From: Limnospira fusiformis SAG 85.79
Lineage (GTDB): Bacteria; Cyanobacteriota; Cyanobacteriia; Cyanobacteriales; Microcoleaceae
NCBI RefSeq assembly: GCF_012516315.1
Contig: NZ_CP051185.1
Coordinates: forward strand, 4,531,363-4,595,362
Reading direction: 5' to 3'
Length of the DNA stretch: 64,000 nucleotides
Shown: piece after piece, positions 50,150 to 60,896 of the stretch
Position numbering within the stretch: the stretch's first letter is position 1
Layout of the letters: each line of letters starts with the position of its first letter
The notes under the pieces: generated by a model
Seen by the model: the letters and a program-made list of their open reading frames with translations, nothing else
What the model was told of the DNA's origin: nothing
Database searches by the model: none
Position numbers and translations under genes: made by a program

Positions 50150-52789
50150 TTACACTACAAAGAAATCCTCAACCGGAATCTCTCCGAAACCTGGTAAATC
50201 CCCTGTATATCCAGTGATATTGATAACTAAATCATTCCGGGGCTGAAAACCAGGAACATTATCATTAATCACCAGATAAGTGCCGCGAATATGACGATTA
50301 GTTGCCCTGACCAATGCAGCACTGTTAATTCCTAATGGTTGGTCGCCTTCTTGCTCCCCATTGGCATCTTTAAATACCTGATTAATCACAGCCTGTAGAC
50401 GGCGACCCTTATTATTAGCAGCACGGGTCAATCTCCTGGGGGGATTCATTTCCTCCCCGTCCTGTTTCAGCAGGTCAATTTTATCAGTACCGATGTCAAA
50501 GTCGGTAATATGGTCAGGATAAACCCTCCTCTTTGCCTGCATTACCCTCGATTCCCCAAACTGGAACACAAAGATATCAGCACCAGGACCACCAGTGAGA
50601 ATATCTTGACCGGGACCACCGTTGAGGGTGTCGTTACCAGCACCACCGATTAAAGTATCCCGACCGGGACCACCAAGAAGGCTGTCATTTCCCGGACCTC
50701 CATCTAAGTAATCATGACCAAAACCACCCATCAGGGTGTCGTCTCCACCTAGTCCCTTAATGGTGTCGTTACCGTCTAATCCCAATAGCAAATCGGCATC
50801 GCGGGTTCCGGTTAAAGTATCATTGCCAGGAGTGCCTCGAATCGGAACAACTGAGTCAGGCGCAGCGGTCTCAAATTTAATGATATAAGAATTACCTCTC
50901 GCCGAAACCAGGTCAGCAGTGCCGTCCCCGTTGATATCTATGCGGCTATAAAAACCACCTGTAGCATAGATATTCCCAGCATCATCTACGGCGATACCAT
51001 TGCCAGAGTCCCAACTACTTCTTCCCCCAATACTTTGTGCCCAAACCAAAGTACCATCACGGTTGAATTTGGCAATATAGGCATCCGTCCTATATTCCGC
51101 CGAAACCAGGTCAGCAGTGCCGTCCCCGTTGATATCTATGCTGCCAGAGAAACCACCTGTAGCGTAGACATTCCCAGCATCATCTACGGCGATACCATTG
51201 CCAGAGCTGAAATAATCACTTCCCCCAATACTTTGTGCCCAAACCAAAGTACCATCACGGTTGAATTTGGCAATATAGGCATCCTCCCTTCCCGCCAAAA
51301 CCAGGTCAGCAGTGCCGTCCCCGTTGATATCTATGCTGCCAGAAAAACCACCTGTAGCATAGACATTCCCAGCATCATCTACGGTGATACCACGCCTGCC
51401 CCAATAACTTCCCCCAATACTTTGTGCCCAAACCAAAGCACCATCACGGTTGAATTTGGCAATATAGGCATCCGTCCTATATTCCGCCGAAACCAGGTCA
51501 GCAGTGCCGTCCCCGTTGATATCTATGCTGCCAGAAAAACGACCTGTAGCATAGACATTCCCAGCATCATCTACGGCGATACCATCGCCAGAGTCCAAAC
51601 TTCTTCCCTCAATACTTTGTGCCCAAACCAAAGTACCATCACGGTTGAATTTGGCAATATAGGCATCATGGGCATCCACCCTTCCCGCCGAAACCAGGTC
51701 AGCAGTGCCGTCCCCGTTGATATCTATGCGGCCAGAAAAATCACCTGTAGCATAGACATTCCCAGCATCATCTACGGCAATACCATTGCCAGAGTCAAAA
51801 TCACTTCCCCCAACACTTTGCGCCCAAACCAAAGTACCATCACCGTTGAATTTGGCAATATAGGCATCCGTCTCTCCCGCCGAAACCAGGTCAGCAGTGC
51901 CGTCCCCGTTGATATCTATGCGGCCAGAAAAATCACCTGTAGCATAGACATTCCCAGCATCATCTACGGCGATACCATTGCCAGAGTCAAAATCACTTCC
52001 CCCAATACTTTGTGCCCAAACCAAAGTACCATCACCGTTGAATTTGGCAATATAGGCATCCGTCCCTCCCGCCGAAACCAGGTCAGCAGTGCCGTCCCCG
52101 TTGATATCTATGCTGCCATAAAAATCACCTGTAGCGTAGACATTCCCAGCATCATCTACGGCGATACCACCCCTAGAGTACCAATCACTTACCCCAATAC
52201 TTTGTGCCCAAGCCAAATTGTAATGGAGTACCCCACCATAGGTAGCCATTACCTCTGTAGACAATACTGGAGATGCAGATATCCTCCCAATATTGACACC
52301 TAAATTCCAACTGCCACCCCGTTGCTTATTTCCGGTTAAGTTATCGGTAGCTGCTAAGTTACTACCCAGAACTTGGTGCAGGGTGTTGACGAATTTTTGC
52401 CCTACTTTTTGGGCGGCTACTTGGCATCCGTAGAGAATCACTTGGCTACCAACACCCAAGGCGTTTCGCCATTTTTTTAACTCAGGAGTATACTTTCCTA
52501 GGGTAGCTAGGTTGAGGATACTATTGCCTAAATATAGACATCCCGGAGAACCGTGGCAGAGTAGATGCAGTTGTTCAATTTCGGTTTCTGTTGCTAGAAT
52601 ATCGCTAATTTGTTGCACTCCATCCCCCTGGCTATCTAACAATAGCACCTGGGCGCTGGGAATCACTCCTGCTACTAACAGAGAGTAATCCTCTAGGGCG
52701 CTATCGATAATTACCAGTAGTTTGGGCTTAACCGCCTCCCTGGTGGCAGGTTCTGTGCGCTGACTGTAACTGAGCGGTTGACTGTTCAT
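50150..52789 (-). CDS. DUF4347 protein with seven-repeat propeller, RTX repeats and shared tail
   Basis: An 879-residue protein. Residues about 22-185 are a DUF4347 domain, with [10 protein letters not shown] (His, about 79) and VILYGCQVA (Cys, about 122). That His-Cys pair resembles caspase-like clan CD proteases; catalysis is inference. Next are seven repeats of about 62 residues on a different scaffold from the other genes ([44 protein letters not shown]). RTX repeats follow from about 640, then the tail ending [11 protein letters not shown]. The RTX part is less similar to the cluster consensus than the others. DUF4347 often sits at the N-terminus of large cyanobacterial RTX or cadherin-type surface proteins. 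Confidence 0.9.
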   Translation of the reverse strand: MNSQPLSYSQRTEPATREAVKPKLLVIIDSALEDYSLLVAGVIPSAQVLLLDSQGDGVQQISDILATETEIEQLHLLCHGSPGCLYLGNSILNLATLGKYTPELKKWRNALGVGSQVILYGCQVAAQKVGQKFVNTLHQVLGSNLAATDNLTGNKQRGGSWNLGVNIGRISASPVLSTEVMATYGGVLHYNLAWAQSIGVSDWYSRGGIAVDDAGNVYATGDFYGSIDINGDGTADLVSAGGTDAYIAKFNGDGTLVWAQSIGGSDFDSGNGIAVDDAGNVYATGDFSGRIDINGDGTADLVSAGETDAYIAKFNGDGTLVWAQSVGGSDFDSGNGIAVDDAGNVYATGDFSGRIDINGDGTADLVSAGRVDAHDAYIAKFNRDGTLVWAQSIEGRSLDSGDGIAVDDAGNVYATGRFSGSIDINGDGTADLVSAEYRTDAYIAKFNRDGALVWAQSIGGSYWGRRGITVDDAGNVYATGGFSGSIDINGDGTADLVLAGREDAYIAKFNRDGTLVWAQSIGGSDYFSSGNGIAVDDAGNVYATGGFSGSIDINGDGTADLVSAEYRTDAYIAKFNRDGTLVWAQSIGGRSSWDSGNGIAVDDAGNIYATGGFYSRIDINGDGTADLVSARGNSYIIKFETAAPDSVVPIRGTPGNDTLTGTRDADLLLGLDGNDTIKGLGGDDTLMGGFGHDYLDGGPGNDSLLGGPGRDTLIGGAGNDTLNGGPGQDILTGGPGADIFVFQFGESRVMQAKRRVYPDHITDFDIGTDKIDLLKQDGEEMNPPRRLTRAANNKGRRLQAVINQVFKDANGEQEGDQPLGINSAALVRATNRHIRGTYLVINDNVPGFQPRNDLVINITGYTGDLPGFGEIPVEDFFVV

Positions 52790-53187
52790 AGGTATTACCT
52801 GGAAATTAGTTGCAGATAATTGGATAGGCTCTGAGTAACTCTATCAACTAAATATTCAGAAAATGTGAAGTCTTGAAACGGATATTGATGGCTTCGATTA
52901 TAACTTACTCTGGGGGGTTGGATGGCTGGAAAATTGTGAATATTTGTCAAGGAGAATTCCCGGTAAATCCCCCGGGTTATCGGTCTGAAGTTAAGAAATG
53001 CGATCGCTTTTAATTTTGAGCCTCTACCAGCCGACATATATGGGGATGGGGAGACCGTGGAAAAACCACCCCACGTCATCAATTAATCCCCTATCAACCA
53101 ACCCCTTCTCTACTCCCTCTCTAAAACCCGCTACCAATCAGCAGATTAGGCAATCCTCAAAAAACTAACAAAATCCCGATTTTTCCC

Positions 53188-53267
53188 TTGACAAATATGG
53201 GAGCTTGACTTATTATTAAATCATGGGAAACCGTGCCGACATATATAATGGTTTTTTGAGCCTATAG
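53188..53267 (+). promoter_or_regulatory. Promoter plus leaderless mini-ORF, copy 7
   Basis: TTGACA 53188-53193, TATTAT 53211-53216, ATG 53223, common frame. It is followed by the GTTGGGT hairpin pair and then by promoter-less partial modules. A separate relic with only CCGACATATAT lies near 53030. Confidence 0.65.
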
Positions 53268-53427
53268 CTCTGGGTAGGTTGGGTGAAACCCAACAGCGGT
53301 GAGATGGTGGTGTTGGGTTCCGTTCCTCCACCCAACCTACTTAAATAGGCTATATAACCGGCCACCATCATTCTTAAAAAAAGCGATCGCACTATTACCT
53401 CACACTCTCTAAAACCCGCTACCAATC

Positions 53428-53780
53428 AGGGGTGAGATGGTGGTGTTGGGTTCCCGTACTCCACCCAACCTACTTAAATAGGCTATATAACCTGCCACCC
53501 TCATTGTGAAAAAAAGCGATCGCACCATTTCCCCACACTCTCTAAAACCCCCTACCAATCAGGGGTGAGATGGTGGTGTTGGGTTCCGTTCCTCCACCCA
53601 ACCTACTTAAATAGGCTATATAACCTGCCACCCTCATTGTGAAAAAAAGCGATCGCACCATTTCCCCACACTCTCTAAAACCCCGCTACCAATCAGGGGT
53701 GAGATGGTGGTGTTGGGTTCCGTTCCTCCACCCAACCTACTTAAATAGGCTATATGACCGGCCACCATCATTCTTAAAAA
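53428..53780. repeat. 133-bp partial intergenic modules, three units
   Basis: CAGGGGTGAGATGGTGGTGT starts units near 53428, 53561 and 53694, a 133-bp period. Each has the second hairpin, the TTAAATAGGCTATAT segment, a GCGATCGCAC(C/T)ATT box and CACACTCTCTAAAAC, but no promoter or mini-ORF. They look like internal deletions of the 289-bp full module. Confidence 0.85.
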
Positions 53781-53876
53781 AAGCGATCGCACTATTTCCC
53801 CACACTCTCTAAAACCCCGCTACCCATCAGCAGATTAGGCAATCATAAAAAAACTCTAAAAATCCCGATTTTTCCC

Positions 53877-53956
53877 TTGACAAATCCCGGAACTTGACTT
53901 ATCATTAAAGAATGGGAAACCGTGCCGACATATATAATGGTTTTTTGAGCCTATAG
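53877..53956 (+). promoter_or_regulatory. Promoter plus leaderless mini-ORF, copy 8
   Basis: TTGACA 53877-53882, TATCAT 53900-53905, ATG 53912, common frame, with TAAAGA and not TAAATC between -10 and ATG. It faces the gene ending at 54018, 106 bp from the ATG. Confidence 0.65.
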
Positions 53957-54017
53957 AGAAGTGGGGTTAAATAGCCATTCAACCCCACCTCATCAATCGG
54001 AACTTAATTCCCCAGGA

Positions 54018-56528
54018 TTACACTACAAAGAAATCCTCAACCGGAATCTCTCCGAAACCTGGTAAATCCCCTGTATATCCAGTGATGTTGATAACTAAAT
54101 CATTCGGAGCCTGAAAACCAGGAACATTATCATTAATCACTAGATAAGTGCCGCGAATATCGGCATGAGTCGCCCTCACTAATGCAGCACTATTAGGTTC
54201 TAATGGTTGTCGTCCGGCTTGTCCGCCATCAGCATTAGCAAATACCTGATTAACCAGGGTTCGCAGGTTAGGAGCATTGCTATTTCGAGCGCGGGTCAAA
54301 TTCTCAGGAGCCCCGATATCCCGTCCGCGTCGGTTCAGCAAGTCAATTTTATCAGTACCGATTTCCAAGTCGGTAATATGGTCAGGAGCCGCTACCCTCG
54401 ATTCCCCAAACTGGAACACAAAGATATCAGCACCACGACCACCAGTGAGAATATCTTGACCGGGACCACCGTTGAGGGTGTCGTTACCAGCACCACCGAT
54501 TAAAGTATCCCGACCGGGACCACCAAGGAGGCTGTCATTTCCTGGACCTCCATCTAAATAATCGTTACCTTTTCCACCGATTAAAGTATCATTACCTGCT
54601 AATCCATAGATGGTGTCATGACCAGGGGTTCCTCGTAATAAATCATTGCCACGAGTACCCCTAATTGGTTCTAGTTCGGGTGTGGGTTCCGGTATGGGTG
54701 GGAGTGGGGGTTCCGGTATGGGTGGGAGTGGGGGTTCTGGTGTGTCAGCACCATCTATTGTCAACTTGGCGATAAAGGCATTATAGTGGCAACTACCATT
54801 GGTTTGTTCACCTAGGTCGCCCCCAGCATAGCCCGCCATATAAATTGACCCATCCCTACCCGTGGTCAGGGCACGAGCCATGTCATCCCCATCCCTACTG
54901 CTTCCCAACAGGCGCGTCCAGTCTTTAGTACCATTGGGCTGGAACTTGGTGATAAAGGCATCATCCCTACCACCACTATTGGTTTGTCCATCTAGGTTGC
55001 CCTGAGTCGAGCCCGCCATATAAATCGAGCCATCACTACCGGTGGTCAGGGCATAAGCCCCGTCCCAACTACTGGTTCCCAACAGGCGCGTCCAGGCTTT
55101 AGTGCCATCAGGCTGGAACTTGGTGATAAAGGCATCAGCATCACCACTATTGGTTTGTCCATCTAGGTCGCCCCAAGTCGTACCCGCCACATAAATAGAC
55201 CCATCACTACCGGTGGTCATGGCATTAGCACTGTCCCCATCACGGGTTCCCAACAGGCGTGTCCAGTCTTTAGTACCATCAGGCTGGAACTTGGTGATAA
55301 AGGCATCCCACCCACCACTATTGGTTTGTCTATCTAGGTTGCCCAAAGTATAGCCGGCCACATAAATAGACCCATCACTACCGGTGGTCAGGGCATTAGC
55401 CCCGTCCCTATCACGGGTTCCCAACAGGCGTGTCCAGTCTTTAGTGCCATCAGGCTGGAACTTGGTGATAAAGGTATCAGCATCACCACTATTGGTTTGT
55501 CCATCTAGGTCGCCCCAAGTCGTACCCGCCACATAAATAGACCCATCACTACCGGTGGTCAGGGCATTAGCACTGTCCCAATCACCGGTTCCCAACAGGC
55601 GCGTCCAGGCTTTAGTGCCATTGGGCTGGTACTTGGTGATAAAGGCATCATGCCAGCCACTATTAGTTTGTCCATCTAGGTCGCCCCCAGTATAGCCGGC
55701 CACATAAATCGACCCATCACTACCGGTGGTCAGGGCAGTAGCCCCGTCACTCCACTCGGTTCCCAACAGGCGAGTCCAGGCTTTAGTGCCATTGGGCTGG
55801 TACTTAGTGATAAAGGCATCTTGCTCACCACTATAGGTTTGTCCGTCTAGGTCGCCTTCAGCATAGCCGGCCACATAAATAGACCCATCCCTACCAGTGG
55901 TCAGGGCATAGGCCTCATCATCCAAACTGGTTCCCAACAGGCGCGTCCAGGCGAACTCTGGCGACCCTGACATCTGTACTGCTACTGGTTCTCCCTCTAC
56001 CCAGATGATTCCCCAATCATCCTGATTCCTTAACCCGGTGATATCTGCTTCTGTCAAGGCTTCCCCATTCACTAGGCGCATAAATAACTCTCCCTCATCT
56101 CCAGGAGAGTCGATTTCGTTTAACTGAGAATCCAGATAATGCCCAAATTCCTCGGTTATCACATCCACCAGTTTCTCACTGTGAATTATCGCATCCGATA
56201 AATACACCTTACCCGTCACGGAGTCAAAAGCGCCATCAGCACCATTCATTGATGTAGCGGAAAGCACTATCATCTCTGGTGTGTCTCCCTGAGTGAAAGC
56301 CTCAATGATGGTTGCACCTAATTCCACATCGGTAGATGCACCGAAAGCGGTTTGTAAATCTGTCTGAAAATTAGGTGAGGCGAGAAACTCTGTTAATTGC
56401 TGGTTAACCTGAGTTAATGCTGCTGTCAGTGGTTCCCTGGATACATCACGGCTGAATCCCTGTGAGGGAAGGGAATTCGGAGAATCTGATGATGCCAAAA
56501 TATCCGAGATTTCGCTAGTATTATTCAT
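54018..56528 (-). CDS. EExGH-domain propeller protein with RTX repeats and shared tail
   Basis: An 836-residue protein; AGGGGG precedes the ATG. The N-terminal 190 residues match the Calx-beta gene product closely ([20 protein letters not shown], then [15 protein letters not shown] and [11 protein letters not shown]). Seven SBBP-type repeats follow (about 195-610), then a Pro-rich linker (PLPPIPEP repeated), about nine RTX nonapeptides, and the tail ending [11 protein letters not shown]. One blade has an unusual [11 protein letters not shown] ending. The start MNNTSEI is shared with the genes at 36262 and 60897, so the N-terminal leader is also an exchangeable part. Confidence 0.91.
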   Translation of the reverse strand: MNNTSEISDILASSDSPNSLPSQGFSRDVSREPLTAALTQVNQQLTEFLASPNFQTDLQTAFGASTDVELGATIIEAFTQGDTPEMIVLSATSMNGADGAFDSVTGKVYLSDAIIHSEKLVDVITEEFGHYLDSQLNEIDSPGDEGELFMRLVNGEALTEADITGLRNQDDWGIIWVEGEPVAVQMSGSPEFAWTRLLGTSLDDEAYALTTGRDGSIYVAGYAEGDLDGQTYSGEQDAFITKYQPNGTKAWTRLLGTEWSDGATALTTGSDGSIYVAGYTGGDLDGQTNSGWHDAFITKYQPNGTKAWTRLLGTGDWDSANALTTGSDGSIYVAGTTWGDLDGQTNSGDADTFITKFQPDGTKDWTRLLGTRDRDGANALTTGSDGSIYVAGYTLGNLDRQTNSGGWDAFITKFQPDGTKDWTRLLGTRDGDSANAMTTGSDGSIYVAGTTWGDLDGQTNSGDADAFITKFQPDGTKAWTRLLGTSSWDGAYALTTGSDGSIYMAGSTQGNLDGQTNSGGRDDAFITKFQPNGTKDWTRLLGSSRDGDDMARALTTGRDGSIYMAGYAGGDLGEQTNGSCHYNAFIAKLTIDGADTPEPPLPPIPEPPLPPIPEPTPELEPIRGTRGNDLLRGTPGHDTIYGLAGNDTLIGGKGNDYLDGGPGNDSLLGGPGRDTLIGGAGNDTLNGGPGQDILTGGRGADIFVFQFGESRVAAPDHITDLEIGTDKIDLLNRRGRDIGAPENLTRARNSNAPNLRTLVNQVFANADGGQAGRQPLEPNSAALVRATHADIRGTYLVINDNVPGFQAPNDLVINITGYTGDLPGFGEIPVEDFFVV

Positions 56529-56700
56529 GAGGGTATCCCCCTACAATGTAGCCATGGGGATTTCATACCTGATTGGTATTTACATGGCTAACGACAATTG
56601 TACCCCACTCCCTATATAACCTTTCACCAGAATTGTTAAAAAAAGGCGATCGCACCATTTACTGACACTGCCTCCCACGCGAAAAATCCCGGTTTTTCTC

Positions 56701-56765
56701 TTGACTAATTCGCGAGATTGACCTCTCATGACAAGGGGAAGGCTGGCCGACATATATAGGAGATA
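56701..56765 (+). promoter_or_regulatory. Decayed promoter/mini-ORF copy 9
   Basis: TTGACT 56701-56706, 17-bp gap, TCTCAT 56724-56729. Where intact copies have ATGGGAAACC this one reads AGGGGAAGGC, so the start codon is gone, but GCCGACATATA is kept. Promoter and start are both damaged in this one copy. Confidence 0.45.
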
Positions 56766-56866
56766 TCCGGGGAGCGATCGCACCATTTCCCCACACTCTC
56801 TAAAACCCCCCACTCATCAGCAGCTTAGGCAATCCTAAAAAAACTCTAAAAATCCCAATTTTTTCC

Positions 56867-56946
56867 TTGACAAATATGGGAGCTTGACTTATTATTAAAT
56901 CATGGGAAACCGTGCCGACATATATAATGGTTTTTTGAGCCTATAG
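56867..56946 (+). promoter_or_regulatory. Promoter plus leaderless mini-ORF, copy 10
   Basis: TTGACA 56867-56872, TATTAT 56890-56895, ATG 56902, common frame. First of three tandem modules with 288-289 bp period (copies 10-12). Confidence 0.65.
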
Positions 56947-57154
56947 CTCTGGGTAGGTTGGGTGAAACCCAACAGCGGTGAGATGGTGGTGTTGGGTTCC
57001 GTTCCTCCACCCAACCTACTTAAATAGGCTATATAACCGGCCACCCTCATTCTTAAAAAAAGCGATCGCACCATTTCCCCACACTCTCTAAAACCCCCCA
57101 CTCATCAGCAGCTTAGGCAATCCTAAAAAAACTCTAAAAATCCCGATTTTTTTC

Positions 57155-57234
57155 TTGACAAATCCCGGAACTTGACTTATCATTAAAGAATGGGAAACCG
57201 TGCCGACATATATAATGGTTTTTTGAGCCTATAG
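57155..57234 (+). promoter_or_regulatory. Promoter plus leaderless mini-ORF, copy 11
   Basis: TTGACA 57155-57160, TATCAT 57178-57183, ATG 57190, common frame. It belongs to the AATCCCGGAACTTGAC spacer subtype, like copies 8 and 12. Confidence 0.65.
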
Positions 57235-57443
57235 CTCTGGGTAGGTTGGGTGAAACCCAACAGCGGTGAGATGGTGGTGTTGGGTTCCGTTCCTCCACCC
57301 AACCTACTTAAATAGGCTATATAACCGGCCACCCTCATTCTTAAAAAAAGCGATCGCACTATTTCCCCACACTCTCTAAAACCCCGCTACCCATCAGCAG
57401 ATTAGGCAATCATAAAAAAACTCTAAAAATCCCGATTTTTCCC

Positions 57444-57523
57444 TTGACAAATCCCGGAACTTGACTTATCATTAAAGAATGGGAAACCGTGCCGACATAT
57501 ATAATGGTTTTTTGAGCCTATAG
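57444..57523 (+). promoter_or_regulatory. Promoter plus leaderless mini-ORF, copy 12
   Basis: TTGACA 57444-57449, TATCAT 57467-57472, ATG 57479, common frame. It faces the PPC-domain gene, its ATG 106 bp from that gene's last base. Confidence 0.65.
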
Positions 57524-57584
57524 AGAAGTGGGGTTAAATAGCCATTCAACCCCACCTCATCAATCGGAACTTAATTCCCCAGGA

Positions 57585-60224
57585 TTACACTACAAAGAAA
57601 TCCTCAACCGGAATCTCTCCGAAACCTGGTAAATCCCCTGTATATCCAGTGATGTTGATAACTAAATCATTCGGAGCCTGAAAACCAGGAACATTATCAT
57701 TAATCACTAGATAAGTGCCGCGAATATCGGCATGAGTCGCCCTCACTAATGCAGCACTATTAGGTTCTAATGGTTGTCGTCCGGCTTGTCCGCCATCAGC
57801 ATTAGCAAATACCTGATTAACCAGGGTTCGCAGGTTAGGAGCATTGCTATTTCGAGCGCGGGTCAAATTCTCAGGAGCCCCGATATCCCGTCCGCGTCGG
57901 TTCAGCAAGTCAATTTTATCAGTACCGATTTCCAAGTCGGTAATATGGTCAGGAGCCGCTACCCTCGATTCCCCAAACTGGAACACAAAGATATCAGCAC
58001 CAGGACCACCAGTGAGAATATCTTGACCGGGACCACCGTTGAGGGTGTCGTTACCAGCACCACCGATTAAAGTATCCTGACCGGGACCACCAAGGAGGCT
58101 GTCATTTCCTGGACCTCCATCTAAATAATCGTTACCTTTTCCACCGATTAAAGTATCATTACCTGCTAATCCATAGATGGTGTCATGACCAGGGGTTCCT
58201 CGTAATAAATCATTGCCACGAGTACCCCTAATTGGTTCTGGTTCTGGCGTGGGTTCTGGTGTGGGTTCTGGTGTGGGTTCTGGTGTGGGTTCTGGTGTGG
58301 GTTCTGGTGTGGGTTCCGTAAAGAAATCCTCAACCGGAATCTCTCCGAAACCTGGTAAATCCCCCGTATATCCAGTGATATTGATAACTAAATCATTCAG
58401 AGGCTGAAAACCAGGAACATTATCATTAATCACTAGATAAGTGCCGCGAATATCGGCATGAGTCGCCCTCACTAATGCAGCACTATTAGGTTCTAATGGT
58501 TGTCGTCCGGCTTGTCCGCCATCAGCATTAGCAAATACCTGATTAACCAGGGTTCGCAGGTTAGGAGCATTGCTATTTCGAGCGCGGGTAAAATTCTCAG
58601 GAGCCCCGATATCCCGTCCGCCTCGGTTCAGCAAGTCAATTTTATCAGTACCGATTTCCAAGTCGGTAATATGGTCAGGAGCCGCTACCCTCGATTCCCC
58701 AAACTGGAACACAAAGATATCAGCACCAGGACCACCAGTGAGAATATCTTGACCGGGACCACCGTTGAGGGTGTCGTTACCAGCACCACCGATTAAAGTA
58801 TCCTGACCGGGACCACCAAGGAGGCTGTCATTTCCTGGACCTCCATCTAAATAATCGTTACCTTTTCCACCGATTAAAGTATCATCACCTGCTAATCCAT
58901 AGATGGTGTCATGACCAGGGGTTCCTCGTAATAAATCATTGCCACGAGTACCCCTAATTGGTTCTGGTTCCGGTTCTGGTTCTGGTTCAGACTCATCAAT
59001 AATAGACCATCGTGATGTATACATGGTATACTCTTGGGTGCCGACTCCTTCATAACCATCAACCAGGATATGATAGGTTCCAGCTTCGAGTCCCTCTAGG
59101 CTAATGCTATGGGAACCATCGTTGATGGATGATTTAATCAGAACACCCTCGGCATCATACAGGGATAGGTTCAGCTTGTTATCATACAAAAAAGATTTTT
59201 CGGAAGAGACAGATATACCATCATCAGCTTGTCCAGTAGCAGGTATCTCAAACTTGAACCAGTCTGCGTCTCCAGAGTAAATCGTCAGATCATACGAATG
59301 CAAGGAAAATTCAGGCAGCAAACCTAAATCCGTCGCTGTTTCAATAGTGTCATTGGGTTCAAAGCGGTCTGGTATTTTTGCCCACGGAGGATCAATAAAA
59401 AGGGTATAGTTAGGAATAGTGGCTCCCTTATTACCAGAGACCTGAATATGATAAGTTCCGACTTCTAGTTCCTTTAGGTTAATTTGCTGCCCAGTATCGC
59501 TGCTGGTGCCAGTTTTAATTAGAACTCCCTCGGCATCATACAGGGCTAATTTTAGGTGATCACTATGGCGCTGGGCGCTGACAGAGATAGAAGTTGTTCC
59601 ACTGGCTATATCAAACTTGAACCAGTCTAAGTCCCCATCATGAATGCTCAGATCACGCCAGTTATTATCCAGAACAGGATAACGAGACCAATGCTCCTGC
59701 CTACGTCGTGACAGGGAGCCTAAATAAGTGGCTGTTTCTATACTGTCATTGGGTTCAAATCTGTCTAGGCTTGCCTCTAGGGGACCCTCAATGATGAGGT
59801 TGTATTCAGGGTTAGTTGCTCCATCATCACCATAGACCTGAATGTGATAAGTTCCGGCTTCTAGTCCTTCTAGGCTAATTTGCATCCCCATGCCAGCAGT
59901 ATCGCTGCTGTTGACGGTTTTAATTAGAGCTCCCTTAGCATCATGCAGGGATAGGTTCATGTTGTCATTACCGTAGGGTGAACCAATAGAAACAGAATCA
60001 TAGGTTCCCCCAGTATCAGTCATATTAAATTTGAACCAGTCCAAGTCCTCCGAGTGAATACTCAGACCACGCCAGGCTGGAGGCGTTGGTATTCGGTAGT
60101 AGTCTAATGCGCTCCACTCGGATTGTGGATGTAAGGCTAAATCCGTGGCTGTTTTTATGCTGTCATTAGGTTCAAATCTATCTGGGACTGCCTCTAGGGG
60201 AGTCCCTATCTCAGTACCGCTCAT
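57585..60224 (-). CDS. PPC-domain protein with a duplicated RTX-plus-tail module
   Basis: About 879 residues from the ATG at 60224, which has GGAGGGGG upstream; the frame opens 6 codons earlier. Three PPC-type domains (about 15-130, 140-270 and 280-400) each begin RFEPNDSIETAT-like and contain DWFKF and AGTYHIQV. The first complete RTX and tail module ends [15 protein letters not shown] linker of some 25 residues follows, and then a second complete RTX and tail module ends [11 protein letters not shown]. The two modules are almost identical in DNA over about 640 bp, pointing to a recent in-frame duplication or fusion with a neighbouring gene's 3' end. Confidence 0.92.
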   Translation of the reverse strand: MSGTEIGTPLEAVPDRFEPNDSIKTATDLALHPQSEWSALDYYRIPTPPAWRGLSIHSEDLDWFKFNMTDTGGTYDSVSIGSPYGNDNMNLSLHDAKGALIKTVNSSDTAGMGMQISLEGLEAGTYHIQVYGDDGATNPEYNLIIEGPLEASLDRFEPNDSIETATYLGSLSRRRQEHWSRYPVLDNNWRDLSIHDGDLDWFKFDIASGTTSISVSAQRHSDHLKLALYDAEGVLIKTGTSSDTGQQINLKELEVGTYHIQVSGNKGATIPNYTLFIDPPWAKIPDRFEPNDTIETATDLGLLPEFSLHSYDLTIYSGDADWFKFEIPATGQADDGISVSSEKSFLYDNKLNLSLYDAEGVLIKSSINDGSHSISLEGLEAGTYHILVDGYEGVGTQEYTMYTSRWSIIDESEPEPEPEPEPIRGTRGNDLLRGTPGHDTIYGLAGDDTLIGGKGNDYLDGGPGNDSLLGGPGQDTLIGGAGNDTLNGGPGQDILTGGPGADIFVFQFGESRVAAPDHITDLEIGTDKIDLLNRGGRDIGAPENFTRARNSNAPNLRTLVNQVFANADGGQAGRQPLEPNSAALVRATHADIRGTYLVINDNVPGFQPLNDLVINITGYTGDLPGFGEIPVEDFFTEPTPEPTPEPTPEPTPEPTPEPTPEPEPIRGTRGNDLLRGTPGHDTIYGLAGNDTLIGGKGNDYLDGGPGNDSLLGGPGQDTLIGGAGNDTLNGGPGQDILTGGPGADIFVFQFGESRVAAPDHITDLEIGTDKIDLLNRRGRDIGAPENLTRARNSNAPNLRTLVNQVFANADGGQAGRQPLEPNSAALVRATHADIRGTYLVINDNVPGFQAPNDLVINITGYTGDLPGFGEIPVEDFFVV

Positions 60225-60436
60225 TAGCGTATCCCCCTCCAATTGAGCAATGGGGATTTCATACCTGGATTGGTATTTACATTGCTAACTACAATTTTAG
60301 CTCACTCCCTATATAACCTGCCACCCTCATGGTTAAAAAAAGCGATCGCACCATTTCCCCACACTCTCTAAAACCCCGCTACCCATCAGCAGATTAGGCA
60401 ATCCTAAAAAAACTCTAAAAATCCCGATTTTTTCCC

Positions 60437-60516
60437 TTGACAAATGCGGAAACTTGACTTATTATTAAATCATGGGAAACCGTGCCGACATATATAATAG
60501 TTTTTTGAGCCTATAG
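60437..60516 (+). promoter_or_regulatory. Promoter plus leaderless mini-ORF, copy 13
   Basis: TTGACA 60437-60442, TATTAT 60460-60465, ATG 60472. The frame reads MGNRADIYNSFLSL, one G-to-S change from the common peptide, same length. Followed by the hairpin pair, then copy 14. Confidence 0.62.
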
Positions 60517-60726
60517 ATCTGGGTAGGTTGGGTGAAACCCAACAGCGGTGAGATGGTGGTGTTGGGTTCCGTTCCTCCACCCAACCTACTTAAATAGGCT
60601 ATATAACCGGCTACCATCAGGGCTGAAAAAAAGCGATCGCACTATTACCTCACACTCTCTAAAACCCGCTACCCATCAGCAGCTTAGGCAATCCTAAAAA
60701 AACTCCCAAAATCCCAGTTTTACCCC

Positions 60727-60812
60727 TTGACAAATCCCGCCACTTGACTTATTATAGAAGCATGGAAATCCGTGGCGACATATATATGCCTATAAACGGG
60801 TCAAAGTTCTAA
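60727..60812 (+). promoter_or_regulatory. Promoter plus leaderless mini-ORF, copy 14 (type 2)
   Basis: TTGACA 60727-60732, TATTAT 60750-60755, ATG 60762. The frame reads MEIRGDIYMPINGSKF, stop at 60812: two residues differ from copy 1, and frame and length are kept. It faces the gene ending at 60897, 135 bp away, the same spacing as copy 1 to its gene. Confidence 0.6.
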
Positions 60813-60896
60813 TTAGGCAGTAAATCGAAAAAAGCGATCGCACTTTCAGCCCATCTCATAGACAAGTAGCTAAACGGAAAGCCGCCCAACCATCAC

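Noticed and set aside
53020..53082. An eighteenth promoter/mini-ORF copy
   Set aside because: Only CCGACATATAT remains; there is no TTGACA/TAnnAT pair and no in-frame ATG.
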